A stretch of 64,000 nucleotides of DNA from Aliivibrio finisterrensis (lineage in GTDB: Bacteria; Pseudomonadota; Gammaproteobacteria; Enterobacterales; Vibrionaceae): NCBI RefSeq assembly GCF_008933155.1, contig NZ_WBVP01000003.1:1-64000 (forward strand). Direction: 5' to 3'. Below, piece by piece: positions 37,757 through 46,319 of this stretch (positions are counted from its first letter, which is position 1; each line of letters begins with the position of its first letter). The notes beneath the pieces were generated by a model. It worked only from the letters and a program-made list of their open reading frames with translations. It did no database searches and was not told where the DNA came from. The position numbers and the translations under genes were made by a program.

Positions 37757-38638
37757 CTATAATTTTTCAAATGTATGTTCAATCTCATCAAGCATCCACT
37801 CCATGACATTCCCCGTTCCACTGTCACGGCGCTTTACTACTCCTATCTCAATCTGTAATGCATCAGGAACATGAAAAGCCGAAAGTCGGATAGTTTGATC
37901 TCGATACCAGTCTGATTCTAATACATGCTCAGGTACTAAAGCCCAACCAACATTGCGGATCACCAAGGCTGTAATGTAGTAATAACTGTCTATATACCAA
38001 TGGTTGGCAGAAATGGCCTTTTCATGTGAATGACCAACACGGTCACGAATTACAAGTTGACGATGTTGATTTAAGTCTACTAGCGTCGGTTTTCTTATTT
38101 TAGCCAATGGGTGTTTTGGAGATACGATAAGTGCCTGATTAAAAAAACCTAGCGAAAGATATTCTAAAGAATCAGATAAGGTATTTACGCGAAATAGAAA
38201 ACCAAGATCTGCTTTTTTATCATTGACCCATTCCGCAATATCAGCCTGAGAGCCATTAATGATCGTCAGTTTTAATAATGGAAATTTGATCGATAATTTT
38301 TGAAAGAAATCTTCAAATACATCAATAGGCACTGCTTCATCGAGTGCAACCGTTAATGCTATCTCTTCACCTGTCGCAACGGTATCAGCTCTGGCTTGTA
38401 GGCGTTCACATTGCTCAAGAATTGCCTGAGCCTCAATAAACATGTCTTCGCCATCTTGTGTTAAAACCGGTAAGCGGGCACTTCTATCAAAGAGATCAAA
38501 CCCAAGATCTGCCTCTAGATTGGCAATTGCGGTACTAATTCGCGATTGCGCCTTCCCCATTTTGCGTGCCGCAGCAGAAAATGACCCACATTTTACGGAA
38601 GTAACAAAGGCATTGAGTTGATCTAAAGTCCAATTCAT
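37757..38638 (-). CDS. LysR-family transcriptional regulator
   Basis: 293 residues: N-terminal helix-turn-helix (LDQLNAFVTSVKCGSFSAAARKMGKAQSRISTAI broken here by its normal pattern), then a two-subdomain effector-binding region. Its start overlaps the stop of the upstream YgbA-like gene by 4 bp and the SGNH gene follows 14 bp later. Effector unknown. Confidence 0.9.
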   Translation of the reverse strand: MNWTLDQLNAFVTSVKCGSFSAAARKMGKAQSRISTAIANLEADLGFDLFDRSARLPVLTQDGEDMFIEAQAILEQCERLQARADTVATGEEIALTVALDEAVPIDVFEDFFQKLSIKFPLLKLTIINGSQADIAEWVNDKKADLGFLFRVNTLSDSLEYLSLGFFNQALIVSPKHPLAKIRKPTLVDLNQHRQLVIRDRVGHSHEKAISANHWYIDSYYYITALVIRNVGWALVPEHVLESDWYRDQTIRLSAFHVPDALQIEIGVVKRRDSGTGNVMEWMLDEIEHTFEKL

Positions 38639-39024
38639 TTTTTCTCACCTTTTTGTAAACGTATATGGCGGTTAGAGCAATTTGCTGAAGGCTTAGGGTT
38701 CACTGTTCGTTTTTCAGACAGTAAATGACGGATAGCTAAAATGGGATGTTTTAATAGCATTCGTGGACCAGAAAAGCGCATCACTAATCTCATCTGTTCT
38801 TTAGGTTCAGGCTTGTAGCAGTGGATAGGGCAGGTATTGCAAGTGGGTTTGTTTTCACCGTAAGGGCAGCGATCTAAGCGAACTTCAGCATAATCCATTA
38901 AGCTTTGGCATTCTTCACATAGTGATTGAGAGTGATGGTTTTTTTTACAATAAATCTCAATCATTGCTGATACGGTTTTGAACTCAGTATTGAGTTTACC
39001 AAGTAGAATATGACTGCTTTTCAT
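38635..39024 (-). CDS. YgbA-like nitrous oxide-stimulated promoter family protein
   Basis: 129 residues, cysteine-rich: CKKNHHSQSLCEEC near residue 26, then RCPYGENKPTCNTCPIHCYKP, the pattern of the YgbA_NO family, which is induced by nitric oxide in enterobacteria and regulated by NsrR. The rest is basic. It could bind iron or zinc. Translationally coupled to the LysR gene. No clear NsrR site was recognised upstream. Confidence 0.8.
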   Translation of the reverse strand: MKSSHILLGKLNTEFKTVSAMIEIYCKKNHHSQSLCEECQSLMDYAEVRLDRCPYGENKPTCNTCPIHCYKPEPKEQMRLVMRFSGPRMLLKHPILAIRHLLSEKRTVNPKPSANCSNRHIRLQKGEKK

Positions 39025-39381
39025 CTATTGCCCACGCTTTAAAACATCGTAATAGAGCCAGTATAAAGGGGAAATGATATTGGGTGAAGTGTTCACTTTT
39101 TCATAAATGAATTATGGCTTAGTATTTCCTTATCCCCCAAAGCATATTGCTCCTAAGTGTATGCGCCAAAAGCCATTTAGTTTCGTGCTAAGTGGCTTTT
39201 TCTTTGACTCTATAAAAAAGGGGCTAAGTAAATCACAATCTCACAAAAAAAACGGAAAGTATCAAAATTAATTGATATTAACTTGTATTTGATACTTTAT
39301 GGTAATTTAATGGTGAGTGAATCAATAATAATGGTCCTGTACTTACTTAGAACACTCTATAAAAAAGTGAAGGAAATTATT
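39025..39381. other. Divergent intergenic region with an orphan terminator
   Basis: 357 bp between the 5' ends of the YgbA-like gene and the PEBP gene. It contains a complete terminator hairpin (39168-39203) that belongs to neither gene, plus a C-rich stretch TTATCCCCCAAAGC just before it. No ORF with a ribosome-binding site was seen. Confidence 0.6.
39168..39203 (+). terminator. Orphan Rho-independent terminator
   Basis: AAAAGCCATTTAG / CTAAGTGGCTTTTT stem, loop TTTCGTG, T run. It lies between divergent genes, so it would end an unannotated plus-strand transcript such as a small RNA. Confidence 0.65.
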
Positions 39382-39900
39382 ATGAACAAAGCATTATTAG
39401 TATTACTTACTCTTGCCTCATTCTCTAGCCAAGCTTTTGAAGTATCAAGTACTGATATCCATGAAGGTCAACTGATGAATAGCAAATTTACCTTTTCAGG
39501 CATGGGTTGTACTGGTGACAACATCTCTCCACAACTAACCTGGAAAGATGCGCCAGAAGGAACAAAGAGTTTTGCTATTACTGTGTTTGATCCAGATGCA
39601 CCTACAGGTAGCGGTTGGTGGCACTGGTTAGCGCTTAACATTCCTGCAAGCGCAAGTAGTGTTGAACAAGGTTCGGCAATGAAAAATACATTACAAACGA
39701 AAAATGACTTTGGCACTATGAGCTATGGTGGCGCTTGTCCTCCTGCTGGCGATGGCATGCACAGATATCAATATACAGTGTGGGCATTACCACAAGAGAA
39801 AATCGATTTACCTGCCGATATTTCACCTGCGGTAGTTGGTTATACTCTAAATAGCATGGCATTAGACAAAGCTGTATTAACAGCGACATACGTGCGCTAA
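39382..39900 (+). CDS. YbhB/YbcL-type PEBP-family exported protein
   Basis: 172 residues from ATG 39382, with GAAGGA upstream. Signal peptide (ends SQA-FE). The PEBP/Raf-kinase-inhibitor-like motifs are clear: SPQLTWKDAPEGTKSFAITVFDPDAPTGSG broken at usual strand edges, WWHWLALNIP, and YGGACPPAGDGMHRYQYTVWAL. Bacterial members bind small anionic ligands; the physiological role is not settled. The AraC gene follows after 33 bp. Confidence 0.9.
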   Translation: MNKALLVLLTLASFSSQAFEVSSTDIHEGQLMNSKFTFSGMGCTGDNISPQLTWKDAPEGTKSFAITVFDPDAPTGSGWWHWLALNIPASASSVEQGSAMKNTLQTKNDFGTMSYGGACPPAGDGMHRYQYTVWALPQEKIDLPADISPAVVGYTLNSMALDKAVLTATYVR

Positions 39901-39933
39901 TATGAATTTAAATTGGTAAAATAGGGGGATAAA

Positions 39934-40737
39934 ATGGATAAAGTAATGTTGAATGAACCGGTATTTAGAGTGCAAACTTACTCTGGTCAGAGTGATCAAC
40001 ATTTACGTAATGTTCATATTTATGCCCCTAGTATTATTTGGGTTAAATCTGGCGTAAAAACCGTATTTCAAGAGTCTGAACAATTTGATATCGATTCACA
40101 CTCTTGGCTGCTTACGTCAACTAACCAAGGCCTAAATTTTATTAATAAGCCTTCTTCTATGGATAACTTTTATTCTGTTCAGATATGTTTTTTTCTAACT
40201 CCGCCTAGAGAGATGCTAGAAGAAAGTCAAAGTAACGAAAGCACTCGCTTACATACTCATGCAATCACGATGTCCCCATTACTAGCTTATGGATTCACAT
40301 TGTTAAGTGATACGAATACTCAAAAGTTAAGCTTTCAAACACAGCAATTTCATTTGTTGGCTTTATATCAGCAATTAGCAGAATTGGGTGTGCTGCATGT
40401 TTTATTCTCACCAACGTTTGCTTCTTTTCAAAATGAACTGAGTGTGTATTTTGCTAAAGATCCAGCAGAAGCGTATCAATTAAAAACCGTATGCGATGAT
40501 TTCTCGATAAGCCGAGCAACGCTGATCCGTCGATTACAGAGAGATGGCACCAATTTTAGAACAGTGTTATCGAATGTTCGAATGAGTCACGCATTAGGAT
40601 TAATGCAAGAAAAGAAACAAAGCCAGTTAGATTTAGCACTGCAGTGTGGTTATCAATCGGAAAGTCGATTCAGTCAGCGTTTTCATCAGCAGTTTGGTAT
40701 GACTCCTAAACAGTATATGAAGACAATATCGTATTAA
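39934..40737 (+). CDS. AraC-family transcriptional regulator (full-length copy)
   Basis: 267 residues: an N-terminal cupin-like sensor region (to about 160) and a C-terminal double helix-turn-helix (LKTVCDDFSISRATLIRRLQ; LDLALQCGYQSESRFSQRFHQQFGMTPKQYM). It is the intact version of the shortened gene at 43553-44200. Probably regulates the preceding PEBP gene or the outer-membrane gene that follows; that is inference from position. Confidence 0.9.
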   Translation: MDKVMLNEPVFRVQTYSGQSDQHLRNVHIYAPSIIWVKSGVKTVFQESEQFDIDSHSWLLTSTNQGLNFINKPSSMDNFYSVQICFFLTPPREMLEESQSNESTRLHTHAITMSPLLAYGFTLLSDTNTQKLSFQTQQFHLLALYQQLAELGVLHVLFSPTFASFQNELSVYFAKDPAEAYQLKTVCDDFSISRATLIRRLQRDGTNFRTVLSNVRMSHALGLMQEKKQSQLDLALQCGYQSESRFSQRFHQQFGMTPKQYMKTISY

Positions 40738-41004
40738 ATATATAAAAAAAACAAAAATAAAAGTATTTTAGTTAGATGTAAAATTCTGATTTAAAAGTTT
40801 TTTATTCTTTTTTAGATTTACTCCGCGTTGTTCCTTTCTATTCATAGTTATTCCTTTTATGTTTAATCAAGTATCGCTTAATCTGATTTCGTGCTCAGGG
40901 AGCGATGCATTTATTTTTTAGTCAAATTTCAAGCAAGGATGCTAATAGATAAAGTAGCCATTCTTTATAGGTGGTTATTTGAAATGATAAAGCAAGGTAC
41001 AAAT

Positions 41005-41553
41005 ATGAACATGAAAACAACTCTATTTTCTCTTTTTACAGTAGGCTTAGTTGTCGCAGGTAATGTAAATGCAGCGACAACTTCAGGTTACTTTATGGGA
41101 GCTAGTGTAGGAGCTAACTTATCTGGAGGTGTAGAAGGACAAGGTTATACCGCAGATCTTGAAAGTACAAAAATTATGGGGATCAATGGCGGTTTAATTT
41201 TAGAAAATGTTCACAGAATAACATTGGCTTATCAACACCAAGATTTGAAATTTAAAGACTTCGATGAGAAAACAGGGCTGAGCACTGTAAAAGCTAAATA
41301 TGATTACATGTTTTCTTTAGCTAATAACCTTAGCTGGACTGTTGGTGGTCAATTAGGTAATGAAATGTATGACGAGAAACTGAATCAGGAGCTCAATGGT
41401 ATGATTTATGGGGCACAAACTGGCTTGGATTATCGTTTAGGTAACTGGAGTGCAGGTGCAGAGGTAGAGTATGTATTGCATAATGCAGAAGGTCTCGGCC
41501 AAACTATAGCTAATCAAGCAAATTTTATGACTAATGTAGCTTATCATTTTTAA
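41005..41553 (+). CDS. Outer-membrane beta-barrel protein
   Basis: 182 residues from ATG 41005 (AAGG upstream); the frame runs back to 40891 without support. Signal peptide ends NVNA-AT. The mature protein is strand-rich with glycine and aromatic residues (GYFMGASVGANLSGG, NLSWTVGGQLGNEMY) and ends FMTNVAYHF, a canonical barrel C terminus. Small porin-like or adhesin-like barrel; function unknown. Confidence 0.8.
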   Translation: MNMKTTLFSLFTVGLVVAGNVNAATTSGYFMGASVGANLSGGVEGQGYTADLESTKIMGINGGLILENVHRITLAYQHQDLKFKDFDEKTGLSTVKAKYDYMFSLANNLSWTVGGQLGNEMYDEKLNQELNGMIYGAQTGLDYRLGNWSAGAEVEYVLHNAEGLGQTIANQANFMTNVAYHF

Positions 41554-41566
41554 TTTAACTTAAATC

Positions 41567-41599
41567 ATGTTTAGCAAATGCCTAGTATTTGCTAAACAT
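41567..41599 (+). terminator. Hairpin after the outer-membrane gene
   Basis: Perfect 13-bp stem ATGTTTAGCAAAT / ATTTGCTAAACAT with a 7-nt loop; the following T stretch is broken, so termination is probable but not certain. Confidence 0.6.
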
Positions 41600-41642
41600 A
41601 GTCATTTCCTTTTACTTGGTAAAGAAGTGTCGTATGTAGTGG

Positions 41643-41960
<318 letters not shown>

Positions 41961-41967
41961 TTAAGAA

Positions 41968-42170
41968 TTAAGTGGTTATTTGCATACTGTTGATCAGGGT
42001 GTTTCTATTTTTTACATAATCTTTTGAACGTTGATCTGTTCTAAGCCTTCCAACCGTTTTTTGTTCAATTAATTCAGGAGCAAGCGTGTCAACGATAGAG
42101 GAAATCATCGTACCTAAATTTGTAATCTCGCCATGCAGCTCAAGGTATCGACGAGCTAATGATTTAAATA
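41968..42170 (-). pseudogene. Second degraded transposase-like fragment (IS110-like?)
   Basis: A roughly 65-codon open stretch on the minus strand reads SLARRYLELHGEITNLGTMI and then VDTLAPELIEQKTVGRLR, resembling the LARRYLELxxEI region of IS110-family transposases. The frame is broken above about 42170; another frame gives TAYKTFLAHIESYLNH to the left of it, hinting at a frameshift or composite. Immediately abuts the IS3 remnant. Family call is tentative. Confidence 0.4.
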
Positions 42171-42238
42171 TGATTCGATATGCGCTAGAAATGTTTTATA
42201 GGCAGTTAAATCAAGCCTTGTTGATGCGAGAGTGCGAT

Positions 42239-42715
42239 TTAATATTCTTTAGGTGATTTAAAATAGAGTTGTTTATATTCTAGGGTTTCTCCCAAATCAA
42301 TAATCACTATTTCTTTATTATAATAAATTATTTTTATTTTTGGAGAGTGATTTTTTTTAACTCGGTATAATAAATTTGTATATGGCGCTGCTTTTTCAAT
42401 GTTATTGATTTTTGTTTCTTGTATGGGTATCAATTTTGAATCGAGTTTGTATTCCCCATTTTTAAATGTAGAAAAACTGCCAGTATTGCGAAATACTGCC
42501 ATACCTTCAATACCATCACCTTCAATATAAATTTCTGCTGCAAATGATCCATTTTCAATAATGTTTTTTGTTAGCACATGCCAAGAGCCATTTTCTTTCG
42601 TTTTTTCATATAATTCAGAAATATAGTATCCTGAAGGTGCTATGAAATAGTGGTGGTAAAGAATAGAACCAAAAAAAATAATGTTTGAAAATACAAATAA
42701 AGTGAGAGATCTCAT
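42239..42715 (-). CDS. ToxS-like membrane-anchored partner of the ToxR-like regulator
   Basis: 158 residues: one N-terminal membrane helix (residues 4-22), the rest periplasmic, rich in strands (SFAAEIYIEGDGIEGMAVFRN). The start overlaps the stop of the ToxR-like gene by one base, the same order and coupling as toxRS and tcpPH. No detectable sequence motif from ToxS was recognised, so the ToxS-like label rests on size, topology and context only. Confidence 0.6.
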   Translation of the reverse strand: MRSLTLFVFSNIIFFGSILYHHYFIAPSGYYISELYEKTKENGSWHVLTKNIIENGSFAAEIYIEGDGIEGMAVFRNTGSFSTFKNGEYKLDSKLIPIQETKINNIEKAAPYTNLLYRVKKNHSPKIKIIYYNKEIVIIDLGETLEYKQLYFKSPKEY

Positions 42716-43494
42716 TATAATTTTTCTTCTTTAATAAATTGCTTCAATGTGTCGATAACGGTGTCTTTATCTACAGTAAAACTTTTAGCTGTTTTTTGAT
42801 TATTATTAAATACTGAAATTAAATAACGATGTTGTGTCTCTTCAATAAAATAAGTACAGTCACAGTTTAAATTATTTAAAAGTTGCTTTAATTCAACTGG
42901 CACAATTTGATTTTTAGGTGTTATATACTGATATTGATAATTATTATTCATTTCATCTGAAATTTGATAATCCTCATTAAGATAGGGCGCTGTTGTTATA
43001 GGAAAAACATTTAAAAAATTAAGTGCAGATAATGATAATAAAATGACTGAAAGGCTTACTAAACCTAAGCGAGAATAGCGCAGTAATAATTTTTTTTGTC
43101 GGCTTACTATTGTAGATGATTTTTTATTTTCTTGTTGGTTATTGTTGTTAGGTGTAAGGGATGATGCTGTTTGCGTAAGGAGCGTAATGTCTGAAACTAA
43201 TTTATAACCGATGCGGGGAACCGTGACAATGATTTCATTATTATTGTCAAAAATCGTTGTAAAAGCTTGGCGTAATTTTGCCATTGATTTTGTTAAGGAG
43301 GAATCAGTCACTACAGTGTGAGGCCATGCATAGGCTTTTAACTGCTCTTTTGTTACTACTTCATTAGCATGTGTACTTAGTAGTTCTAGTAATTTAGCTT
43401 CAGTAAAAGTAAGTAAATACGTTTTATCATTAAGAATTAATCTTCCTCGCGTTACACAAAATGTGGCACCATTGATTAGATAGCTATCAGACAT
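42715..43494 (-). CDS. ToxR/TcpP-like transmembrane winged-helix regulator
   Basis: 259 residues: a cytoplasmic OmpR-type winged helix (LLSTHANEVVTKEQLKAYAW, DSSLTKSMAKLRQAF, VTVPRIGYKLV; residues 25-102), an Asn/Ser-rich linker, one membrane helix (about 143-163) and a periplasmic domain of about 95 residues with a CDC pair (C211, C213). This one-component membrane layout matches ToxR, TcpP and CadC. The overlapping next gene is a likely chaperone or effector. Its target genes are unknown; the divergently placed AraC copy or the envelope cluster are candidates. Confidence 0.87.
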   Translation of the reverse strand: MSDSYLINGATFCVTRGRLILNDKTYLLTFTEAKLLELLSTHANEVVTKEQLKAYAWPHTVVTDSSLTKSMAKLRQAFTTIFDNNNEIIVTVPRIGYKLVSDITLLTQTASSLTPNNNNQQENKKSSTIVSRQKKLLLRYSRLGLVSLSVILLSLSALNFLNVFPITTAPYLNEDYQISDEMNNNYQYQYITPKNQIVPVELKQLLNNLNCDCTYFIEETQHRYLISVFNNNQKTAKSFTVDKDTVIDTLKQFIKEEKL

Positions 43495-43552
43495 GAAAAA
43501 TAAACCATTACTTATACGAAGAAAGGTAGAGAATAATTAGCTTTTTTCTACG

Positions 43553-44200
43553 GTGGAACCAAGAATTGTAGCATTTAATGAATGGTATTTACAATTAAAT
43601 GATAAAGTAATGTTGAGTGAGCAATTTGATATTGATGCACACTCTTGGTTGCTTACGTCAGCCAACCAAGGCTTAAACTTTATTCATAAAACGACAGAGG
43701 TTAATTTTTATTCTGTTCAGATCTGCTTTTTTTTAGCGCCACCTGATGAGATGCTAGAAGAAAGTCAAAGTAACGAAAGTATTCGCTTACATACTTATGC
43801 GGTCACTGTATCGTCATTGTTAGCTTATGGATTTACATTCTTAACCGATACGAATACCCAAAAGCTAAGTTCTAAAACACTGCAATTTCACTTGTTGGCT
43901 TTATATCAGCAATTGGCAGAATTGGGTGTGCTGCATGCGTTATTCTCCCCAACGTTCACTTCTTTTCAAAATGAGTTGAGTGCGTACTTTTCTAAAGATC
44001 CAGCCGAACCTTATCATCTAGAAACGGTATTATCGAATGTTCGAATGACTCATGCTCTGTCTTTAATGCAAGAGAAACGCCAAACCCAGTTAGACTTGGC
44101 GTTGCAGTGTGGTTATCAATCAGAAAGCCGTTTTAGTCAGCGTTTCCATCAGCAGTTTGGGATGACGCCAAAGCAGTATATGAAGACGGTGGCTTATTGA
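43553..44200 (+). pseudogene. Shortened AraC-family paralogue with two internal deletions
   Basis: A 215-codon open frame that follows the regulator at 39934-40737 closely but lacks two blocks: about 43 residues near the N terminus (DKVMLSEQFDID joins what are residues 2-8 and about 50 of the intact copy) and 26 residues including most of the first helix-turn-helix (LETVLSNVRM joins across VCDDFSISRATLIRRLQ...). Both losses are in frame. The second DNA-binding helix pair and C terminus are intact. It may be a nonfunctional relic or a dominant-negative partner; I favour a relic. Confidence 0.7.
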
Positions 44201-44588
44201 TGTTTTTGCAATTTAATAATTACATACTTTGAGTTATTGAGAGCGGTGAAAATATACTATGTGTAATTATTAAAATAGATCTTTGTCATGTTATTTTATT
44301 AATAGTATAAAATACCTAAAATAGAAAATATTTATAACATCTGATTGTTTCCTTACTTACCCCTCCCTCCCGCTATTAGTGTATATATCAATCTCCCTCT
44401 CAATTGTTGTGAAATTGTTTGTTTAATGATGTATTTTGGTGTTAATTTCATTGTTTTTTATGGCTAATTACATGAATTAATCACATAAAATATGACATAT
44501 CGTATTGCATTAAATTTAAGATATAGTATTCTGCATCTCGCTGGTGGAACAGCATGTTCTAAAATTAATAATGATTGATGAGTGAATA
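44201..44588. other. Gene-free region upstream of the envelope cluster
   Basis: 388 bp, AT-rich, with one pyrimidine-rich patch CTTACCCCTCCCTCCCGC near 44355. It should hold the promoter for the lipoprotein gene at 44589 and perhaps the whole cluster; TTGCAT (44505) with TATTCT (44527) at 16-bp spacing is one weak possibility. No regulatory palindrome stood out. Confidence 0.4.
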
Positions 44589-45236
44589 ATGATGAAAAAG
44601 ACAGTATTAGCAATGGTTTTAGCTGCAACAATGGTATCTGGTTGTTCAATGATTGGTGGTTCTGAAACTACATCATATGCAGATCTTCGAGCTGAAGGTG
44701 ATGCGTTATATGCAGAGTCAAAACCAGCAGTAAGAGATGACGAAGGAAAGATAATTGAAGAAGGTTACCAAGTATCTGATGTAGCTCAATTAGAAGCTAT
44801 TCGTTTACTTGTTAATTCAGCATTTTTATCAGCGAAACCAGCTTATGAGCGTTACACGGATGAACTTCTTGCTACACCAGAACTAGGTAATTATTTTTCT
44901 GCAGTAGAAGCAAAAGATACTGAGGAAGAAAAACGTGCGGTATATGACTCTTTAAGTGATGAAATGAAAGTAAAAGTTGACGATTTTAATAAGTCATCAG
45001 TGAGTGATGAGATTATGTCTGGCCTAAAAGATGCCGCATTGGTTGCTCTAGAAAATTCAGCAGTATTCTTAAAAGCAGATACAACTGCAATGTTATCTGA
45101 TGTTGATTTCTCAAAACTGATGGATGAAAAAGATGCAGTTTCTTTAACTGCTGAACAGGTTATTTATCTGGATAAGACTGTAGTTTCTGCATATGAAAAC
45201 TACAAAATCATTTCTGCTTTTAGCTCAGCACAATAA
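44589..45236 (+). CDS. Lipoprotein, first gene of the envelope cluster
   Basis: 215 residues with a lipoprotein signal peptide (MVSGCS, lipidated cysteine near 19). The mature part is acidic and predicted mostly helical (DVAQLEAIRLLVNSAFLSAKPAYERYTDELL; EEEKRAVYDSLSDEMKVKVDDF). No family recognised. Serine follows the cysteine, which favours outer-membrane sorting. A terminator lies between this gene and the next, so it may be made in excess over the rest. Confidence 0.75.
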   Translation: MMKKTVLAMVLAATMVSGCSMIGGSETTSYADLRAEGDALYAESKPAVRDDEGKIIEEGYQVSDVAQLEAIRLLVNSAFLSAKPAYERYTDELLATPELGNYFSAVEAKDTEEEKRAVYDSLSDEMKVKVDDFNKSSVSDEIMSGLKDAALVALENSAVFLKADTTAMLSDVDFSKLMDEKDAVSLTAEQVIYLDKTVVSAYENYKIISAFSSAQ

Positions 45237-45254
45237 TTTCAATTAAAAACTTAT

Positions 45255-45288
45255 TAAAGCCGGTGATTATTTACCGGCTTTTTTTTGA
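45255..45288 (+). terminator. Terminator/attenuator inside the envelope cluster
   Basis: AAAGCCGGT / ACCGGCTTT stem with GATTATTT-type loop and eight T residues. Ten bases later the next lipoprotein gene begins, so read-through or a processed end would set the ratio between the first gene and the others. Confidence 0.8.
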
Positions 45289-45297
45289 GAGGATAAA

Positions 45298-46317
45298 ATG
45301 AAAAAGATCTCATATTTATTAGTCGTATCTTTATTTTTGGTTGGCTGCCAATCAACTAGTTTAAAAGTAAATTCTGAAGCTGATATTGAATCAAATTCTC
45401 AAATAGAGAAAGTCAGTAGAGACGCTTTATTCGAAAGTGAAAATATTGAATTACCAAGCAATTACGATGTAAAAGCATTTAATAAAATGAGTATTGCAGC
45501 GTACGTAGATCATGTGCGTTTTGAAAAGGATGCCAAAACAACACAAATTGACAATGGGATCATTGCTAAATTATTAGAGAATGAGCTGGCAAGAACTAAG
45601 CGTTATGAAGTATTAACTCGTAATTGTGATGCTTGTGACTATGAAGTTGCTTTTCAAGCTGAAAATACCGTTGAAGAAGGATCTATTCAACGTGGAGAAC
45701 AATTAAATCCTGAATATGTGTTTGAGACTTCAATTGCATTGGGAACTGTGATTAAAAAAATGAGTGATCACAATGAGATTATCTTTAGAAGTTTAGTGAC
45801 AACAAAAGTCGTTGACCCAACATCGGGTAAAATAATCCATTCGTTCGAACCAATTCGTCACAATATGCCAGCTAAACGATTTTTTGCTATGGAAGGTAAA
45901 TTTTTAGGGGGGTTTGATTACCGAAATCATAATGAGCTTCAAGAAGCCTACAAAGAAGCTGCTCAAAAAGCAATTCAAGTATTAGTTAATAGAACAATGG
46001 ATTACTACCCAGTTGGTGGTCGTGTCACAAACTTTAGAAATGGACGTTTTGCTATTGATGCCGGTATCGATCAAGGTTTTGCGACTAAGCAGCCAGTAGT
46101 TTTATTTTTAAGTGATGATGGTTTAGATATACCAATCGCCTCTGGTGAAGTAACACCAAAGACCAATGGTGGCTCAGGTGTTATGTTTATTTGGAAAGAA
46201 GATGACCTTGATGCTGATGATGTGAAAAAGAAGCTAGAAGCGATGGGTAAAGATTACCTTAAGCGCAATAAAATCTATGCAGTATCAGTAGGTACGCCAG
46301 AAGACTGGAAACTATAA
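45298..46317 (+). CDS. CsgG-like lipoprotein
   Basis: 339 residues with lipobox LVGCQS (Cys 17). After a short linker the domain FNKMSIAAYVDHVRFEKDAKTTQIDNGI...LENELARTKRYEVLTR resembles the CsgG/FlgO/TolB-N type fold found in curli secretion channels and H-ring proteins. A C-terminal domain (YYPVGGRVTNFRNGRFAIDAGIDQGF) recalls the FlgT C-terminal region. It begins a series of genes separated by 0-4 bp. Outer-membrane pore or ring component is a reasonable inference, not shown. Confidence 0.7.
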   Translation: MKKISYLLVVSLFLVGCQSTSLKVNSEADIESNSQIEKVSRDALFESENIELPSNYDVKAFNKMSIAAYVDHVRFEKDAKTTQIDNGIIAKLLENELARTKRYEVLTRNCDACDYEVAFQAENTVEEGSIQRGEQLNPEYVFETSIALGTVIKKMSDHNEIIFRSLVTTKVVDPTSGKIIHSFEPIRHNMPAKRFFAMEGKFLGGFDYRNHNELQEAYKEAAQKAIQVLVNRTMDYYPVGGRVTNFRNGRFAIDAGIDQGFATKQPVVLFLSDDGLDIPIASGEVTPKTNGGSGVMFIWKEDDLDADDVKKKLEAMGKDYLKRNKIYAVSVGTPEDWKL

Positions 46318-46319
46318 TA

